From NCBI GenBank assembly GCA_036822015.1, contig DAISIL010000047.1:1-27049 (forward strand): a stretch of DNA of 27,049 bases, given 5' to 3'. The notes below the pieces were generated by a model. It searched no databases, had not been told where the DNA came from, and saw nothing but the letters and a program-made list of their open reading frames with translations. The DNA comes from DAISIL01 sp036822015. Its GTDB lineage: Bacteria; Bacteroidota; Bacteroidia; Cytophagales; Bernardetiaceae. Both the position numbers and the translations under genes were made by a program. Position 1 is the stretch's first letter, and each line of letters starts with the position of its first letter. Shown piece after piece: positions 15,463 through 24,133 of the stretch.

Positions 15463-16476
15463 TCATCGCTCAAAAAGCGGCTCAATCTGCTTGCGCAACC
15501 GGTGTTCGACAAACTGCTGCTCCCGCCGCCCGGGGAAATCGGCGACTAACTCCCTGAACCTTTGGATGCCGATCGTCTTTGCCGTGTAGCTCTCGTGAAC
15601 GAAGTTGAGGTAGGCCACTAGCTCCCGCAAAGCCCCATAAAAGGGCCGGCATTCGATCTGATCCTGAATGAAGGTATCAACCTCCTGGTAGTTGGCCTTG
15701 ATGCGGAGCCGGTATAAGAGATCAAAAACCGTTGTGATGCCCATCCGATCCGTGATGATTTTCCAGTGTTCGGACTGAAACTGGGTGCGGATATGCCCAT
15801 CTTTGGTTTTGAGGGCAGTATTTTTGCGGGATTGGCGTTCTTCTTTGAGCTGCTTGGCGCGTTCGCGGCGGGTGGTGCGCAGGAAGTTACCGATGGAGGT
15901 CTGGACGCTTTCGAGGCTGCGGATCGGGGAGAGTTCGACGTGTTTGAGGTGGGGGTTGTAGTGGGGCAGATGTACAAAACCCGGCGCATCAAGTTCTCCC
16001 GTCAGGTGAAAACTAATCACTTCGGGATAGGCTTTGTGAGCCACCAAACTAGCAAACTGCCGAATCACGGCCTCGTGGGTCTTGCACAAGATGCCTTTTG
16101 CCAAAAAGAAAGCGTGCATGTTGAGGTAGGCGCAGTAGTACGCCTGGGGAAACGACCAGTGGAGCGCAATCCGCAGATAATCATCGCGCTGGTGTTCGCT
16201 TAGGCGGAGCAAATACTCGGTGTTCCAGGAGTTGTAGAGCAAGCCTGCTACGCGCTTAAAATCAAAGGTTTTGTTTTTTTGTATTTTTTGATCGAAGTAA
16301 TACAAATCTTGCAAACGGGTCTCGGGGGCATGGCGCAGGTGCTGCCCCAATGCCACAAAACGCCCGAGCGTGATCCGGGCCGGAATAGAGGTCTGAGAAA
16401 AACCCTCCTCGGGCGTTCGCGTGGGGCGATGGTCTTGGGCTGACCAGTGCGAGAAGTAGTCTTCAATGTCCGGCAT
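15463..16476 (-). CDS. Uncharacterised protein with HEPN-like helical region
   Basis: 337 residues. I recognise no named family over the full length. The middle reads like a HEPN-type helical bundle: LLYNSWNTEYLLRLSEHQRD (79-98), then HWSFPQAYYCAYLNMHAFFL (106-125) followed by AKGILCKTHEAVIRQFASLV (126-145). This resembles the YYA...A...L...G...THxxvI pattern of HEPN proteins. A later helix LLYRLRIKANYQEVDTFI (about 253-270) echoes the HEPN RxxADY stretch. Between them lies a basic insert (about 197-232) rich in Arg and Lys (LRTTRRERAKQLKEERQSRK), which suggests nucleic-acid contact. The catalytic RX4-6H motif of HEPN RNases is not evident. Its ATG lies inside the kinase gene, with a 14-nt overlap, so the two are very probably translated together. 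What it does is unknown. Confidence 0.7.
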   Translation of the reverse strand: MPDIEDYFSHWSAQDHRPTRTPEEGFSQTSIPARITLGRFVALGQHLRHAPETRLQDLYYFDQKIQKNKTFDFKRVAGLLYNSWNTEYLLRLSEHQRDDYLRIALHWSFPQAYYCAYLNMHAFFLAKGILCKTHEAVIRQFASLVAHKAYPEVISFHLTGELDAPGFVHLPHYNPHLKHVELSPIRSLESVQTSIGNFLRTTRRERAKQLKEERQSRKNTALKTKDGHIRTQFQSEHWKIITDRMGITTVFDLLYRLRIKANYQEVDTFIQDQIECRPFYGALRELVAYLNFVHESYTAKTIGIQRFRELVADFPGRREQQFVEHRLRKQIEPLFER

Positions 16477-19400
16477 CGGTGGCTTTTTTCAATAATACCC
16501 TGAACGTACTGCCTTGATGGCGTTGGCTCTCAATCTCGATGCGTCCTCCGATGGCTTCCACCTGGCGTTTGGTCATGTACAAGCCCAGCCCCTGCCCGCT
16601 GCTGATGTCGTGTAGGCGTGTGCCGAGCTGGAAGATGCGCTCGCCGTCTTTTTCTAGGTCAATGCCATATCCAAAGTCTTGTACCTCAAAGGCAACAGTC
16701 TCCTCCTCCTGGGGGTGATCGTAGGCGCGTATCTGGATGACTTTGGAGGCAAACGTAACGCCGTACTTGATGGCATTCACGATTAGGTTTTGGATGATGC
16801 TATCGAGATAGACCGGCACGGCCAGCACGTGGAGGTCTTCGGGGAGATCAAGCTGCCAGTGTGCACCTTGCTCTTTGGCCAACTGATCGCTTTGGGCCAA
16901 CACCCGCTCGACGCACTCGCGTAGCTGACAGGTCTCGATGACCATGGCCTGGGTCTGGTGTTCGACTTGTAGCAGGGCGTTGATGTTATGGATGGTCTTG
17001 TCGAGTTTTTGGGTGCTGCGGGCGATCATCTCGATATAGGTCATATTGGCGGGTTCTACCTTGAGGAGTTCGCTTAGTCCGAGGAGGTTGGCGACGGAGG
17101 AGCGAATATTGTGAGAGGTGATGTAAGAAAAATCTCGAAGGCGTTGGTTTTGGGCGGTGGTGGTTTGAAGGAGGTCTTCGAGTTCGCGCTGCTTTTCGAC
17201 GAGTTCGGTGAGGTCTCTCTTGACGACGATGGTGTAAAGAAAGTTGTTTTTTTCGTCGTAGATGGGTGTCGTCTGGTAGTTGATCCATCGCTGGGAGTGA
17301 TCTTTGTGGCAGAGGCTAAGCAAGCCATTGAAGGCTTGCTTTTGGCGGAGGGCTTCTTGTAGCTGGGCCAGGCGTGTGGGGTCGGTTTGGCTGCACGTCG
17401 TTTTGGCGTGAATAGGTCTGCCGATGAGTTCTTGGGGCGTAAAGCCGAGGCTCTGCTGGATGGCGGCGTTGCACCAGGTAACGACACCCTGTTCGTTGCA
17501 GGTCATCAGGACATCGGCGGTGCGCTCGGCTACTTGTGCCAGGCGTTGGCGTTCGGCTTTGGTGGCTTTTTGTTGGGTGATGTCGCGTAAGGCTCCATCA
17601 AAGTACACCTGCCCTTGCTCATCGAAGCCGAGGGTGGTACTGTCCGAGACCCAAAACGTGGAACCGTCTTTGCGGCGGAGTTCGACTTCGCGGTTGTTGT
17701 AGTAGCCGTTTTCGAGGAGTTCTTCAAAGAGTTGATCGCGCTGGTTAGGGGAGACGTAGAGCGTTCGGATGTCCACCTCCAGGATTTCTTCTACTGTCTC
17801 GAAGCCAAAGAGCAGAACAAAGGCTTCATTGGCATAGACGAGTTTTTGTCGGTTGCTGCGATAAATCCCTTCGGTGATGTTTTGGTTGATAGAGGCGAGC
17901 AAGGCTTGGCTTTCTTTGAGTGCCTGCTCGGCCGCCCGCTGCTCTGTTACGTCGCGGATGGCCCCATCAAAATAAATCTCTCCTTCGGGAGCCTTATACT
18001 GGATCGCGCTCACGGATGCCCAAAACGTAGAGCCGTCTTTGCGAGAGAACAATATCTCTTGGTTGGTGTAGGTATTTTGCTGACGCAACAAATCTTGCAG
18101 CAACTCCCGATCTGGGATACGAGCGTACAACTGCCGAAGGTCGATTTGCAAAATCTCTTCCTGGCTTTGGTAGCCAAACATCTGCACAAAAGCCTCATTG
18201 ACATAAAGCAATCCCTTTGTGGTGCTGCGATAGATACCCTCGTTGATGTTTTGGTAGATGGAGTTGAGGAGCTGTTCTTTGTCGGAGAGTGCCGCCTCGG
18301 CGTTTTTTTGGGCTGTGATGTCCAAACCCAATGAGTACCATAGCGTATCGCCGTTGGGGAGGCGTTTGGGTAGCCCGCGTCCTTGCACCCATTTGATGCG
18401 GCCATCGCTCATTTGTATCCGAAAATCACAAGACCAGGGGATGAGCCTCTCGGCCGACTCCTTGATAGACACCTGCAAACGTGAGATGTCCGCCGGGTAG
18501 AGCTTCACCCACAAAAGTTGCACATCCGCCAGGGCCTCGCTCACACCCACCTCGTACAAGTCCTCGACCCCCTTACTGACGTACAAAACGGCATCGCTGC
18601 CATCGCGGCGCAGCAAATACTGAAAGATCATCCCCGGAACGTTATTGGCGATGCTCGAGAGCATTTCGTTGAGTTGCTGGAGCGATTTGCGCCGCTGGTA
18701 GTCCTGTGTGATGTCGGCAAATGAAATGACGACGCTGTAAGTCTTTCCTTGTCCATCTCGGATGGGTTCGGCGTTCACGGAAAGCAAACTGCGCTTGCCT
18801 GCCCCTGTATTGACGCTCAGGAGAAAGTCTCGGACGGGCTGCCCCGTGCGCAAGACCCGAATATTGGGCTGCTCCTCGGGCGCGATCAGATGCCCGTCTT
18901 CGTCAAAGGTTTGCCAATACGGGTCATGGCTCGTGCGCCCGATCATCTGCTCGGCGGGCATATCCAGGATGCGTGCGGCGGCGGCATTGCAGGTGATGAT
19001 CTTGGCTTGTTCGTCATAGACGATGATGCCTTCATTGAGCGCACTAACGACGGAGCGGTAGCGTTCTTCGCTTTCCCGTAGGCGGGCTTCGGCTCTTTTG
19101 CGCTCGCTGATGTCCCGGCTATTGCTCACTCCTCCGAGGAGTTGTCCCGCCTCATCGTAGAGGTAGTGGATATTGTCTTCGAGCCAGACGTAATGCCCGT
19201 CGGCGTGCCGGACGCGGTAGCTATGCCTCAGGAAGTGCGCTTTATCTTGGAGGGCTTTGGCAAGCCGATCTATCACCGCCTGCTGGTCATCGGGATGGAC
19301 ATGCACTTCTATCCCTCTATTGAGTGCCAGCGAGAGAAATTGACCGGGACTAGCACCGAGCAGACGCGCAAACGAAGGAGAGACATAAGTGGGTTTGTAT

Positions 19401-21097
19401 TGGGCATCAAAAGAGACCACGCCGTCGGTGCTGTTTTCGGCCAGGAGCCGGTATTGAGCTTCGCTTTGCTTACGGGCTTCGCTGGCATAGACCGTCCCGA
19501 GGATTTCGCTGATGGTGCGGAGATAATTTTCTTCCTCAAACTGCCATTGTCTGGGTTCTTTCTGTCGGATACAGAGCAGGGCCAGGGGGCGGTTGCTGCG
19601 CCATATCTGTACATCCAGCACGGCCTTGCAGTCGCCTTCGGGGTTCATCTTGACCATCTCCTGGAGGTCTGTGTTGCTGACGGCAATGACCTTATGATAG
19701 TGCAAGGCCCGAAAGTACGTCCGCCATTGCGCCTCTACGATCTTTGTGCGCTCGGGAGTAGGCAGCCCCCCCCGCTGCCCGTATCGACACCGAAAATGAA
19801 GATGCAAGTCGGCCTCATCGTACTCCCAAAACGTCGCCCTATCTGCATCCAGCGTCTGGACAACCTCCCGTACTAGCCCATCGACAAAGGTCTCAAGGTT
19901 TTGGTAGTGCAGGCTACTCTTCTGGGAGAGCCGCAGGAGTGAGTCCGTGATTCGATGTCGCGTTTGGGTTTGCTGTACCTCCACACTGACATCGCGTCCA
20001 ATGGCGTACATCCGCTCCGAAAAGGGATCGAAAGTAAAATGCCAGTTGATCCAACAAATCGCATCATCTAGCTTGCGGATGAGTAAGGTCTGGTTGTGTC
20101 CCTGCTCCTGCTCGGGTTGTGCCAGGCACTGCCGCCAAAGGTCATCGAAGGCTGTCCTGTCTTTGTTGTCGATGAGCTCTTGCCAATGGGTGAGGGTCTG
20201 ATCGCCCAAAAAACTGGTGTACTGTGAGAGTTCGGGGAGTATCTGCTGCTGCTTATCTGCCACGATCACCAAATCATAGGCGGTGTTAAGGAGTTGGTTC
20301 AGGATTTGTTTGTTACGGGCCCGCTCCGAGATGTCGTAACCGATACAAAGAATTTCATTGGGGGTGCCGTTGGTATCGGTCAGGGCAATGAATTGCCACT
20401 GGTTGATGAACACACCAGCCGCTGGATGAGGCTTACGCAAAATGACCGATTGGGGCGTATGGGGGTTTTGGATGCACTTTTCGACGGTATCTATACAGGC
20501 CTGGTGGTCTTGGGGGATGATTTGTTCCAGGCTATAAACACCCAAAATATCTGCGGGGCGGATGTTTAGGCGTTCACAAAAATAATCGTTGGCATAGGTA
20601 TAGCGTCCCTCTATGTCGGTCTTGATGATATAGACTGCCTTTTGGTTGAGGATGCTTTGGAGGGTTTCGTACTGGCTGTGTAGGAACCGTGCCTGCATTT
20701 CTCGTTCGGTGGTATTGCGGTGTGCCGAAAGCAAGCGATAGGGGCGTTGGTTTTGGTCGAGCAAAACCAGGGTATAGACCTCCATCCAGACGGTATAGCC
20801 GTCGTGATGGCGATACTGCCATCGCTTCGACTGTGGGGCTACGCGGTGCTCATGCCTGGATTGCTCCCAGTAGTCGTGAAAAGCGGATAAATCCTCCGGC
20901 ACAAGAAGGCTTGCCCAGGGGAGTTGGGTAGCCGCCGGATAACCCAAAGTAGCCCAAAACTTAGGATTACCCCAAAAGGCATCCAACTGTTCTAAGCTCT
21001 GGTAGCACAAGCCATCCAGGGCTGTCTCCTCAATGAAAGCCCACACATCCGCATCCGAACGCACCAAAGCATAAAATTCTTCTTTCAGATACCTCAT
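16463..21097 (-). CDS. Multi-PAS/GAF sensor histidine kinase (hybrid lacking receiver)
   Basis: 1544 residues from ATG 21097. No membrane helix is apparent, so it should be cytoplasmic. The domain order is PAS (about 20-135), PAS (145-260), degenerate PAS (268-375), GAF (about 385-540), and six more PAS domains (about 550-675, 680-805, 815-935, 946-1060, 1069-1185 and 1190-1305). Several end in the PAC signature (DISERKRAEARL, DVTEQRAAEQAL). The H-box FSYITSHNIRSSVANLLG has its phosphoacceptor at about His1329. The ATPase domain has the N-box NLIVNAIKYG (about 1437-1446), G1 DFGYGID and G2 GQGLGLYMTK. The SHN-type H-box is typical of Bacteroidota kinases. It would phosphorylate an unlinked response regulator, as none is encoded here. 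The PAS pair at 946-1191 looks like an internal duplication. The signals sensed are unknown. Confidence 0.93.
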   Translation of the reverse strand: MRYLKEEFYALVRSDADVWAFIEETALDGLCYQSLEQLDAFWGNPKFWATLGYPAATQLPWASLLVPEDLSAFHDYWEQSRHEHRVAPQSKRWQYRHHDGYTVWMEVYTLVLLDQNQRPYRLLSAHRNTTEREMQARFLHSQYETLQSILNQKAVYIIKTDIEGRYTYANDYFCERLNIRPADILGVYSLEQIIPQDHQACIDTVEKCIQNPHTPQSVILRKPHPAAGVFINQWQFIALTDTNGTPNEILCIGYDISERARNKQILNQLLNTAYDLVIVADKQQQILPELSQYTSFLGDQTLTHWQELIDNKDRTAFDDLWRQCLAQPEQEQGHNQTLLIRKLDDAICWINWHFTFDPFSERMYAIGRDVSVEVQQTQTRHRITDSLLRLSQKSSLHYQNLETFVDGLVREVVQTLDADRATFWEYDEADLHLHFRCRYGQRGGLPTPERTKIVEAQWRTYFRALHYHKVIAVSNTDLQEMVKMNPEGDCKAVLDVQIWRSNRPLALLCIRQKEPRQWQFEEENYLRTISEILGTVYASEARKQSEAQYRLLAENSTDGVVSFDAQYKPTYVSPSFARLLGASPGQFLSLALNRGIEVHVHPDDQQAVIDRLAKALQDKAHFLRHSYRVRHADGHYVWLEDNIHYLYDEAGQLLGGVSNSRDISERKRAEARLRESEERYRSVVSALNEGIIVYDEQAKIITCNAAAARILDMPAEQMIGRTSHDPYWQTFDEDGHLIAPEEQPNIRVLRTGQPVRDFLLSVNTGAGKRSLLSVNAEPIRDGQGKTYSVVISFADITQDYQRRKSLQQLNEMLSSIANNVPGMIFQYLLRRDGSDAVLYVSKGVEDLYEVGVSEALADVQLLWVKLYPADISRLQVSIKESAERLIPWSCDFRIQMSDGRIKWVQGRGLPKRLPNGDTLWYSLGLDITAQKNAEAALSDKEQLLNSIYQNINEGIYRSTTKGLLYVNEAFVQMFGYQSQEEILQIDLRQLYARIPDRELLQDLLRQQNTYTNQEILFSRKDGSTFWASVSAIQYKAPEGEIYFDGAIRDVTEQRAAEQALKESQALLASINQNITEGIYRSNRQKLVYANEAFVLLFGFETVEEILEVDIRTLYVSPNQRDQLFEELLENGYYNNREVELRRKDGSTFWVSDSTTLGFDEQGQVYFDGALRDITQQKATKAERQRLAQVAERTADVLMTCNEQGVVTWCNAAIQQSLGFTPQELIGRPIHAKTTCSQTDPTRLAQLQEALRQKQAFNGLLSLCHKDHSQRWINYQTTPIYDEKNNFLYTIVVKRDLTELVEKQRELEDLLQTTTAQNQRLRDFSYITSHNIRSSVANLLGLSELLKVEPANMTYIEMIARSTQKLDKTIHNINALLQVEHQTQAMVIETCQLRECVERVLAQSDQLAKEQGAHWQLDLPEDLHVLAVPVYLDSIIQNLIVNAIKYGVTFASKVIQIRAYDHPQEEETVAFEVQDFGYGIDLEKDGERIFQLGTRLHDISSGQGLGLYMTKRQVEAIGGRIEIESQRHQGSTFRVLLKKATDAGH
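17525..18262 (-). repeat. Tandem PAS-domain duplication inside the kinase gene
   Basis: Two consecutive 123-residue units start at Ser946 (codon 18262-18260) and Ser1069 (17893-17891). Both open with SI-Q-NI-EGIYRS and share VNEAF/ANEAF, EEIL, RKDGSTFW and YFDGA-RD-T-Q. They are far more alike than any other PAS pair in the protein, which points to a recent in-frame duplication of about 369 nt. Confidence 0.7.
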
Positions 21098-21167
21098 CAA
21101 AAAAATAAGTTACTTTAAACAAACCCTCAACCAAACTTGTGTGTTTGAAAAAAAAACATTATTGCAT

Positions 21168-21719
21168 ATGTATTCATCCGTCAATCCTTCTTTTTTGCTC
21201 AAGCCCCTGGCTCATCGTCGGGTGGTACAGGTGCTGGCCATTGTCATCCCGATTGCAGTTGCGATCTTGATTGGTATCCGTGAACGAGTACCCTTAGGCG
21301 ACTGGACAAAACAACTTCCTCACCTAATCGGGGCCATCAATGCCGCAACTTCGCTACTGCTCGTGGCAGCGGTAGTGGCCATCAAGCAAAAAAAAGTGGT
21401 CTTGCACCAAAACTTGATGACGGCAGCTTTTAGCCTGGGGGCTGTTTTTTTGCTGACCTACATCCTATACCATGTATCTAACGAAAATACGCCTTACTGC
21501 GGCGAAGGTAATATACGTTTTGTTTACTTTTTTTTGCTGATCTCGCACATTGTACTTTCGATTGGGGTAGTTTATTTTGTCTTGATGGCGATGCACTATT
21601 CGGTAACACGCCAATTTGATCGCCACAAAAAAGTAGTCAAGATTGCCTTTCCGGTCTGGCTCTATGTCTCCGTAACGGGCGTGATCGTCTATCTGATGAT
21701 CGTTCCTTGTTATGGGTAG
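21168..21719 (+). CDS. DUF420 membrane protein, CtaM/YozB-like
   Basis: 183 residues from ATG 21168 (MYSSVNPSFLLKPLAHRR). A GTG at 21141 would add nine residues. Five membrane helices are seen, for example VVQVLAIVIPIAVAILIGI, AATSLLLVAAVVAIKQKK and VWLYVSVTGVIVYLMIV. Conserved points are the His and Gly pattern in LLTYILYHVSNENTPY and VLMAMHYSVTRQFDRHKKVV. These fit the DUF420 family (PF04238), whose B. subtilis member CtaM (YozB) is needed for maturation of haem-copper oxidases. No oxidase genes are visible next to it. It is divergent from the kinase gene across about 70 nt and is followed by a hairpin. Confidence 0.88.
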   Translation: MYSSVNPSFLLKPLAHRRVVQVLAIVIPIAVAILIGIRERVPLGDWTKQLPHLIGAINAATSLLLVAAVVAIKQKKVVLHQNLMTAAFSLGAVFLLTYILYHVSNENTPYCGEGNIRFVYFFLLISHIVLSIGVVYFVLMAMHYSVTRQFDRHKKVVKIAFPVWLYVSVTGVIVYLMIVPCYG

Positions 21720-21734
21720 CGTGAACCTTGAAAG

Positions 21735-21767
21735 ATGCCGGAGGCCTGCCCTCTATGTCTCCGGCAT
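21735..21767 (+). terminator. Hairpin downstream of the DUF420 gene
   Basis: ATGCCGGAG at 21735-21743 pairs perfectly with CTCCGGCAT at 21759-21767 around a 15-nt loop. It lies 16 nt after the stop of the DUF420 gene. No T-run follows on the plus strand, so it may be a weak or factor-dependent terminator, or an mRNA-stabilising stem. It marks the boundary between GC-rich host sequence and the AT-rich restriction-modification genes. Confidence 0.45.
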
Positions 21768-21806
21768 TGATCTATAATCTCGTCAAGTATAAAAATAGAA
21801 AATCCT

Positions 21807-22835
21807 ATGCCAAAGTATAATAGAAACATTGATGAACTAAAACAAAATGCTGCTTTGTGGTGGCCAGAAGAATTGAAAAAGAAAAACTCTTTAGCAAACA
21901 TTCTTCCGCTCCTGTTAAAAACCCAAGATGATTTTTTAAGCATTTTAAATTTGAGTAAAAAAGAACCGTTTCAGGTTTTCAAATTAATTGACGTTGCAAA
22001 ATTCCCAGGCAACCTGTTTTTGAAACACTTGGTTGTTTTATCAGATTATGGCGGTGAACCAGTTCAGCGACTTGGTCGCTCATTCAAAGACATTTTTCCA
22101 AAAGACAAAAAAGGAAATTACTTTATGGGGTTCCTTTGGAAAGGAGAAAAATTCAAATACACGTTTGAAGAACTTCCAGTAAAAGGACTAAACAATAAAA
22201 AGCTTTGCATTGACGGAGATAATCTTTCAACTGAAACCGAGTTAAACGGTTTAATGAAAGACATGATTGCTATTCTACTTTTTGCATCCACTTCTGATGC
22301 AGCAGACCAAGCAGCACTAGAATCTTGCGAGATTGGAACTTTACTTGGCAATGAAGAAGAACTTGCAACCTTTGTAAAACAACGCTACATAATTGTAAGC
22401 AGAATAACGGGTGGTGCTACTGCAAACAGTTTAGGACAGCTTGCCCAAACAGAAATAGTCGAATTTCTATCAAGTGTTTTAGACGAAGACTATCAAATTA
22501 TTAGAAATGGCTCTATTAACCTTAAAGGCTATGATAAAGTTGGCGGAATGCCATTTGATATCGTAGTTAAACGGAATGACAAAGCTGTTGGGATTGAAGT
22601 TAGTTTTCAAGTAACAACAAATAGCACGATTGAACGAAAATCAGGTCAAGCTGCGGACCGATACAATTTAATGCATAAGGACGGTTTCAAGATTGCCTAT
22701 GTTCTTGACGGAGCGGGTAATTTTCATCGGTCTTCTGCAATTTCCACAATTTGCCAATTCAGTGATTGTACTGTTGCTTATACCGTAAGCGAGTTCAAGG
22801 TTCTTGCTGATTGGATAAAAACCGAACTGTCATGA
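21807..22835 (+). CDS. Putative type II restriction endonuclease
   Basis: 342 residues. The call rests on the ATGA overlap with a C5 methyltransferase and on a nuclease-like C-terminal core. Residues 249-268 read PFDIVVKRNDKAVGIEVSFQ, which resembles the PD-(D/E)xK pattern with Asp251 and Glu264, though Ser takes the place of the usual Lys. After it comes VTTNSTIERKSGQAADRYN, as in restriction enzymes that contact DNA from this face. An N-terminal helical half (1-180) has no motif that I recognise. Such enzymes cut unmethylated foreign DNA at the sequence protected by the partner methylase. The recognition site cannot be read from the protein. The AT-rich codon use matches the methylase and differs from all neighbours. 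Confidence 0.75.
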   Translation: MPKYNRNIDELKQNAALWWPEELKKKNSLANILPLLLKTQDDFLSILNLSKKEPFQVFKLIDVAKFPGNLFLKHLVVLSDYGGEPVQRLGRSFKDIFPKDKKGNYFMGFLWKGEKFKYTFEELPVKGLNNKKLCIDGDNLSTETELNGLMKDMIAILLFASTSDAADQAALESCEIGTLLGNEEELATFVKQRYIIVSRITGGATANSLGQLAQTEIVEFLSSVLDEDYQIIRNGSINLKGYDKVGGMPFDIVVKRNDKAVGIEVSFQVTTNSTIERKSGQAADRYNLMHKDGFKIAYVLDGAGNFHRSSAISTICQFSDCTVAYTVSEFKVLADWIKTELS

Positions 22836-24118
22836 TAAAGTTTATAGATTTATTTGCAGGCACAGGCGGAATCAGACTTGGATTTGAACAAGCTCTGAAA
22901 AAATTCGGAATTAAATCAGAGTGTGTTTATTCATCAGAAATTGACAAAAATGCTTGTGAATCATACGAGTTGAATTTTGGTCATAATCCGTATTCAGACA
23001 TTACCCAAGTCAATGAACTTCCAAAGTTTGATTTCATGCTTGCCGGATTTCCTTGTCAATCATTTTCGTACGCAGGTAAACGAAGGGGATTTGGAGATAC
23101 AAGGGGAACCTTGTTTTTTGACGTAGAGCGACTTCTTAAAAAACACCGCCCAAAAGGATTCTTACTTGAAAATGTTAGGGGATTAACTTCACATGACAAA
23201 GGAAGAACTTTTGAAACCATATTAAATTCACTTCACTCTCTTGGATATAAAGTAGAGTATCGATTATTAAACTCTAGCAACTTTAACGTGGCTCAAAATA
23301 GAGTTCGCATTTACATACTTGGGATTTTAGAAGATGATTTTAAAATTAAAATCCAATCAGATACAGGAGCTGTTGATTCTCATAACTTCATTCAAAGAAA
23401 TGGTCAAAGAAGCCTTTTTGATACAAAAAAAAACTTTACCGTTGTTAAGGACATCTTAGAAACCCAGCCAGATGAAAAGTATTTCTGTAGTGAGACTTTT
23501 ACCAATCAACTAAAGAAGGTAATTGGTAGCGATTTGTCAAAACTTCACGGCTACAGACTTATCGATACTCGAAATGGGAATTCAATACATTCTTGGGAAC
23601 TCGGGATAAAAGGAGAATGCACAACTGATGAAATTGAGTTTTTGAATCTTTTAATCGCAAATAGAAGAAAAAAGATGTTTGGCATCCATCAGGATGGTAA
23701 AGCCTTGACAAAAGAGCAAATTCAAACTTTTTACACCAAAGACAATTTTGACATAGTTACAACTTCGTTGATTCAAAAAGGGTATTTGAGCAACTATGAT
23801 GAAAAGTATAATCCAGTTTGCGGGAACATGTCATTTGAAGTGTTCAAGTTCCTAGATCCTGAAAGCATTTCGATTACGCTAACCGCTTCCGACACAAACA
23901 GACTTGGGATTGTACAAAATGGAAAAGTAAGGAGACTTACTCCCAGAGAATGTGCTAGACTTCAAGGTTTTCCTGACACTTACAAACTTTTGGACAATGA
24001 CAATGCAGTGTATAAGCAAATGGGAAATGCTGTTTCTGTACCCGTAATTGAAGCACTGGTAACCGACTTGATAGAAAACAACCATTCTATACTAAAAAGT
24101 AACATCGCTCACGCTTAA
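22832..24118 (+). CDS. DNA (cytosine-5)-methyltransferase of a type II restriction-modification system
   Basis: 428 residues from ATG 22832, which overlaps the endonuclease stop (ATGA). An earlier TTG at 22811 is disregarded. Motif I is FIDLFAGTGGIRLGF (4-18), motif IV AGFPCQSFS with catalytic Cys75, and motif VI ENVRG (113-117). Motif VIII is QNRVRIYILG (about 156-165), and motifs IX and X are LTPRECARLQGFP and YKQMGNAVSVPV near the C-terminus. The section between motifs VIII and IX, about residues 180-370, should hold the target recognition domain. The enzyme transfers a methyl group from S-adenosylmethionine to carbon 5 of a cytosine in the recognition site. All key motifs are intact. The base composition is AT-rich, as in the endonuclease gene. 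Confidence 0.95.
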   Translation: MIKFIDLFAGTGGIRLGFEQALKKFGIKSECVYSSEIDKNACESYELNFGHNPYSDITQVNELPKFDFMLAGFPCQSFSYAGKRRGFGDTRGTLFFDVERLLKKHRPKGFLLENVRGLTSHDKGRTFETILNSLHSLGYKVEYRLLNSSNFNVAQNRVRIYILGILEDDFKIKIQSDTGAVDSHNFIQRNGQRSLFDTKKNFTVVKDILETQPDEKYFCSETFTNQLKKVIGSDLSKLHGYRLIDTRNGNSIHSWELGIKGECTTDEIEFLNLLIANRRKKMFGIHQDGKALTKEQIQTFYTKDNFDIVTTSLIQKGYLSNYDEKYNPVCGNMSFEVFKFLDPESISITLTASDTNRLGIVQNGKVRRLTPRECARLQGFPDTYKLLDNDNAVYKQMGNAVSVPVIEALVTDLIENNHSILKSNIAHA

Positions 24119-24133
24119 AATTTGTATATTTCC

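Larger units (their letters stand above)
21807..24118 (+). other. AT-rich restriction-modification island
   Basis: The two restriction-modification genes are visibly AT-rich, with A/T-ending codons such as AAA, GAA, TTT and AAT. The genes on both sides use mainly G/C-ending codons and are GC-rich. The change occurs between the hairpin at 21735-21767 and the last codons of the methyltransferase, close to the M14 start at 24134. There is no transposase, integrase, tRNA or clear direct repeat at the ends. Composition and gene content both indicate acquisition by horizontal transfer. Confidence 0.75.

Noticed and set aside
17615..18334. Plus-strand open frame of 239 codons opposite the kinase gene
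   Set aside because: It is antisense to clear PAS domains and shows no domain of its own. The low stop frequency follows from the GC-rich codon use of the real gene.
19142..19876. Plus-strand open frame of 244 codons opposite the kinase gene
   Set aside because: The same reason applies: it mirrors the PAS/GAF coding strand and has no recognisable motif.
21773..21778. TATAAT upstream of the restriction endonuclease gene as a sigma-70-type -10 box
   Set aside because: No -35 element is seen at a suitable distance, and the phylum uses TAnnTTTG. An isolated hexamer in AT-rich DNA is weak evidence.
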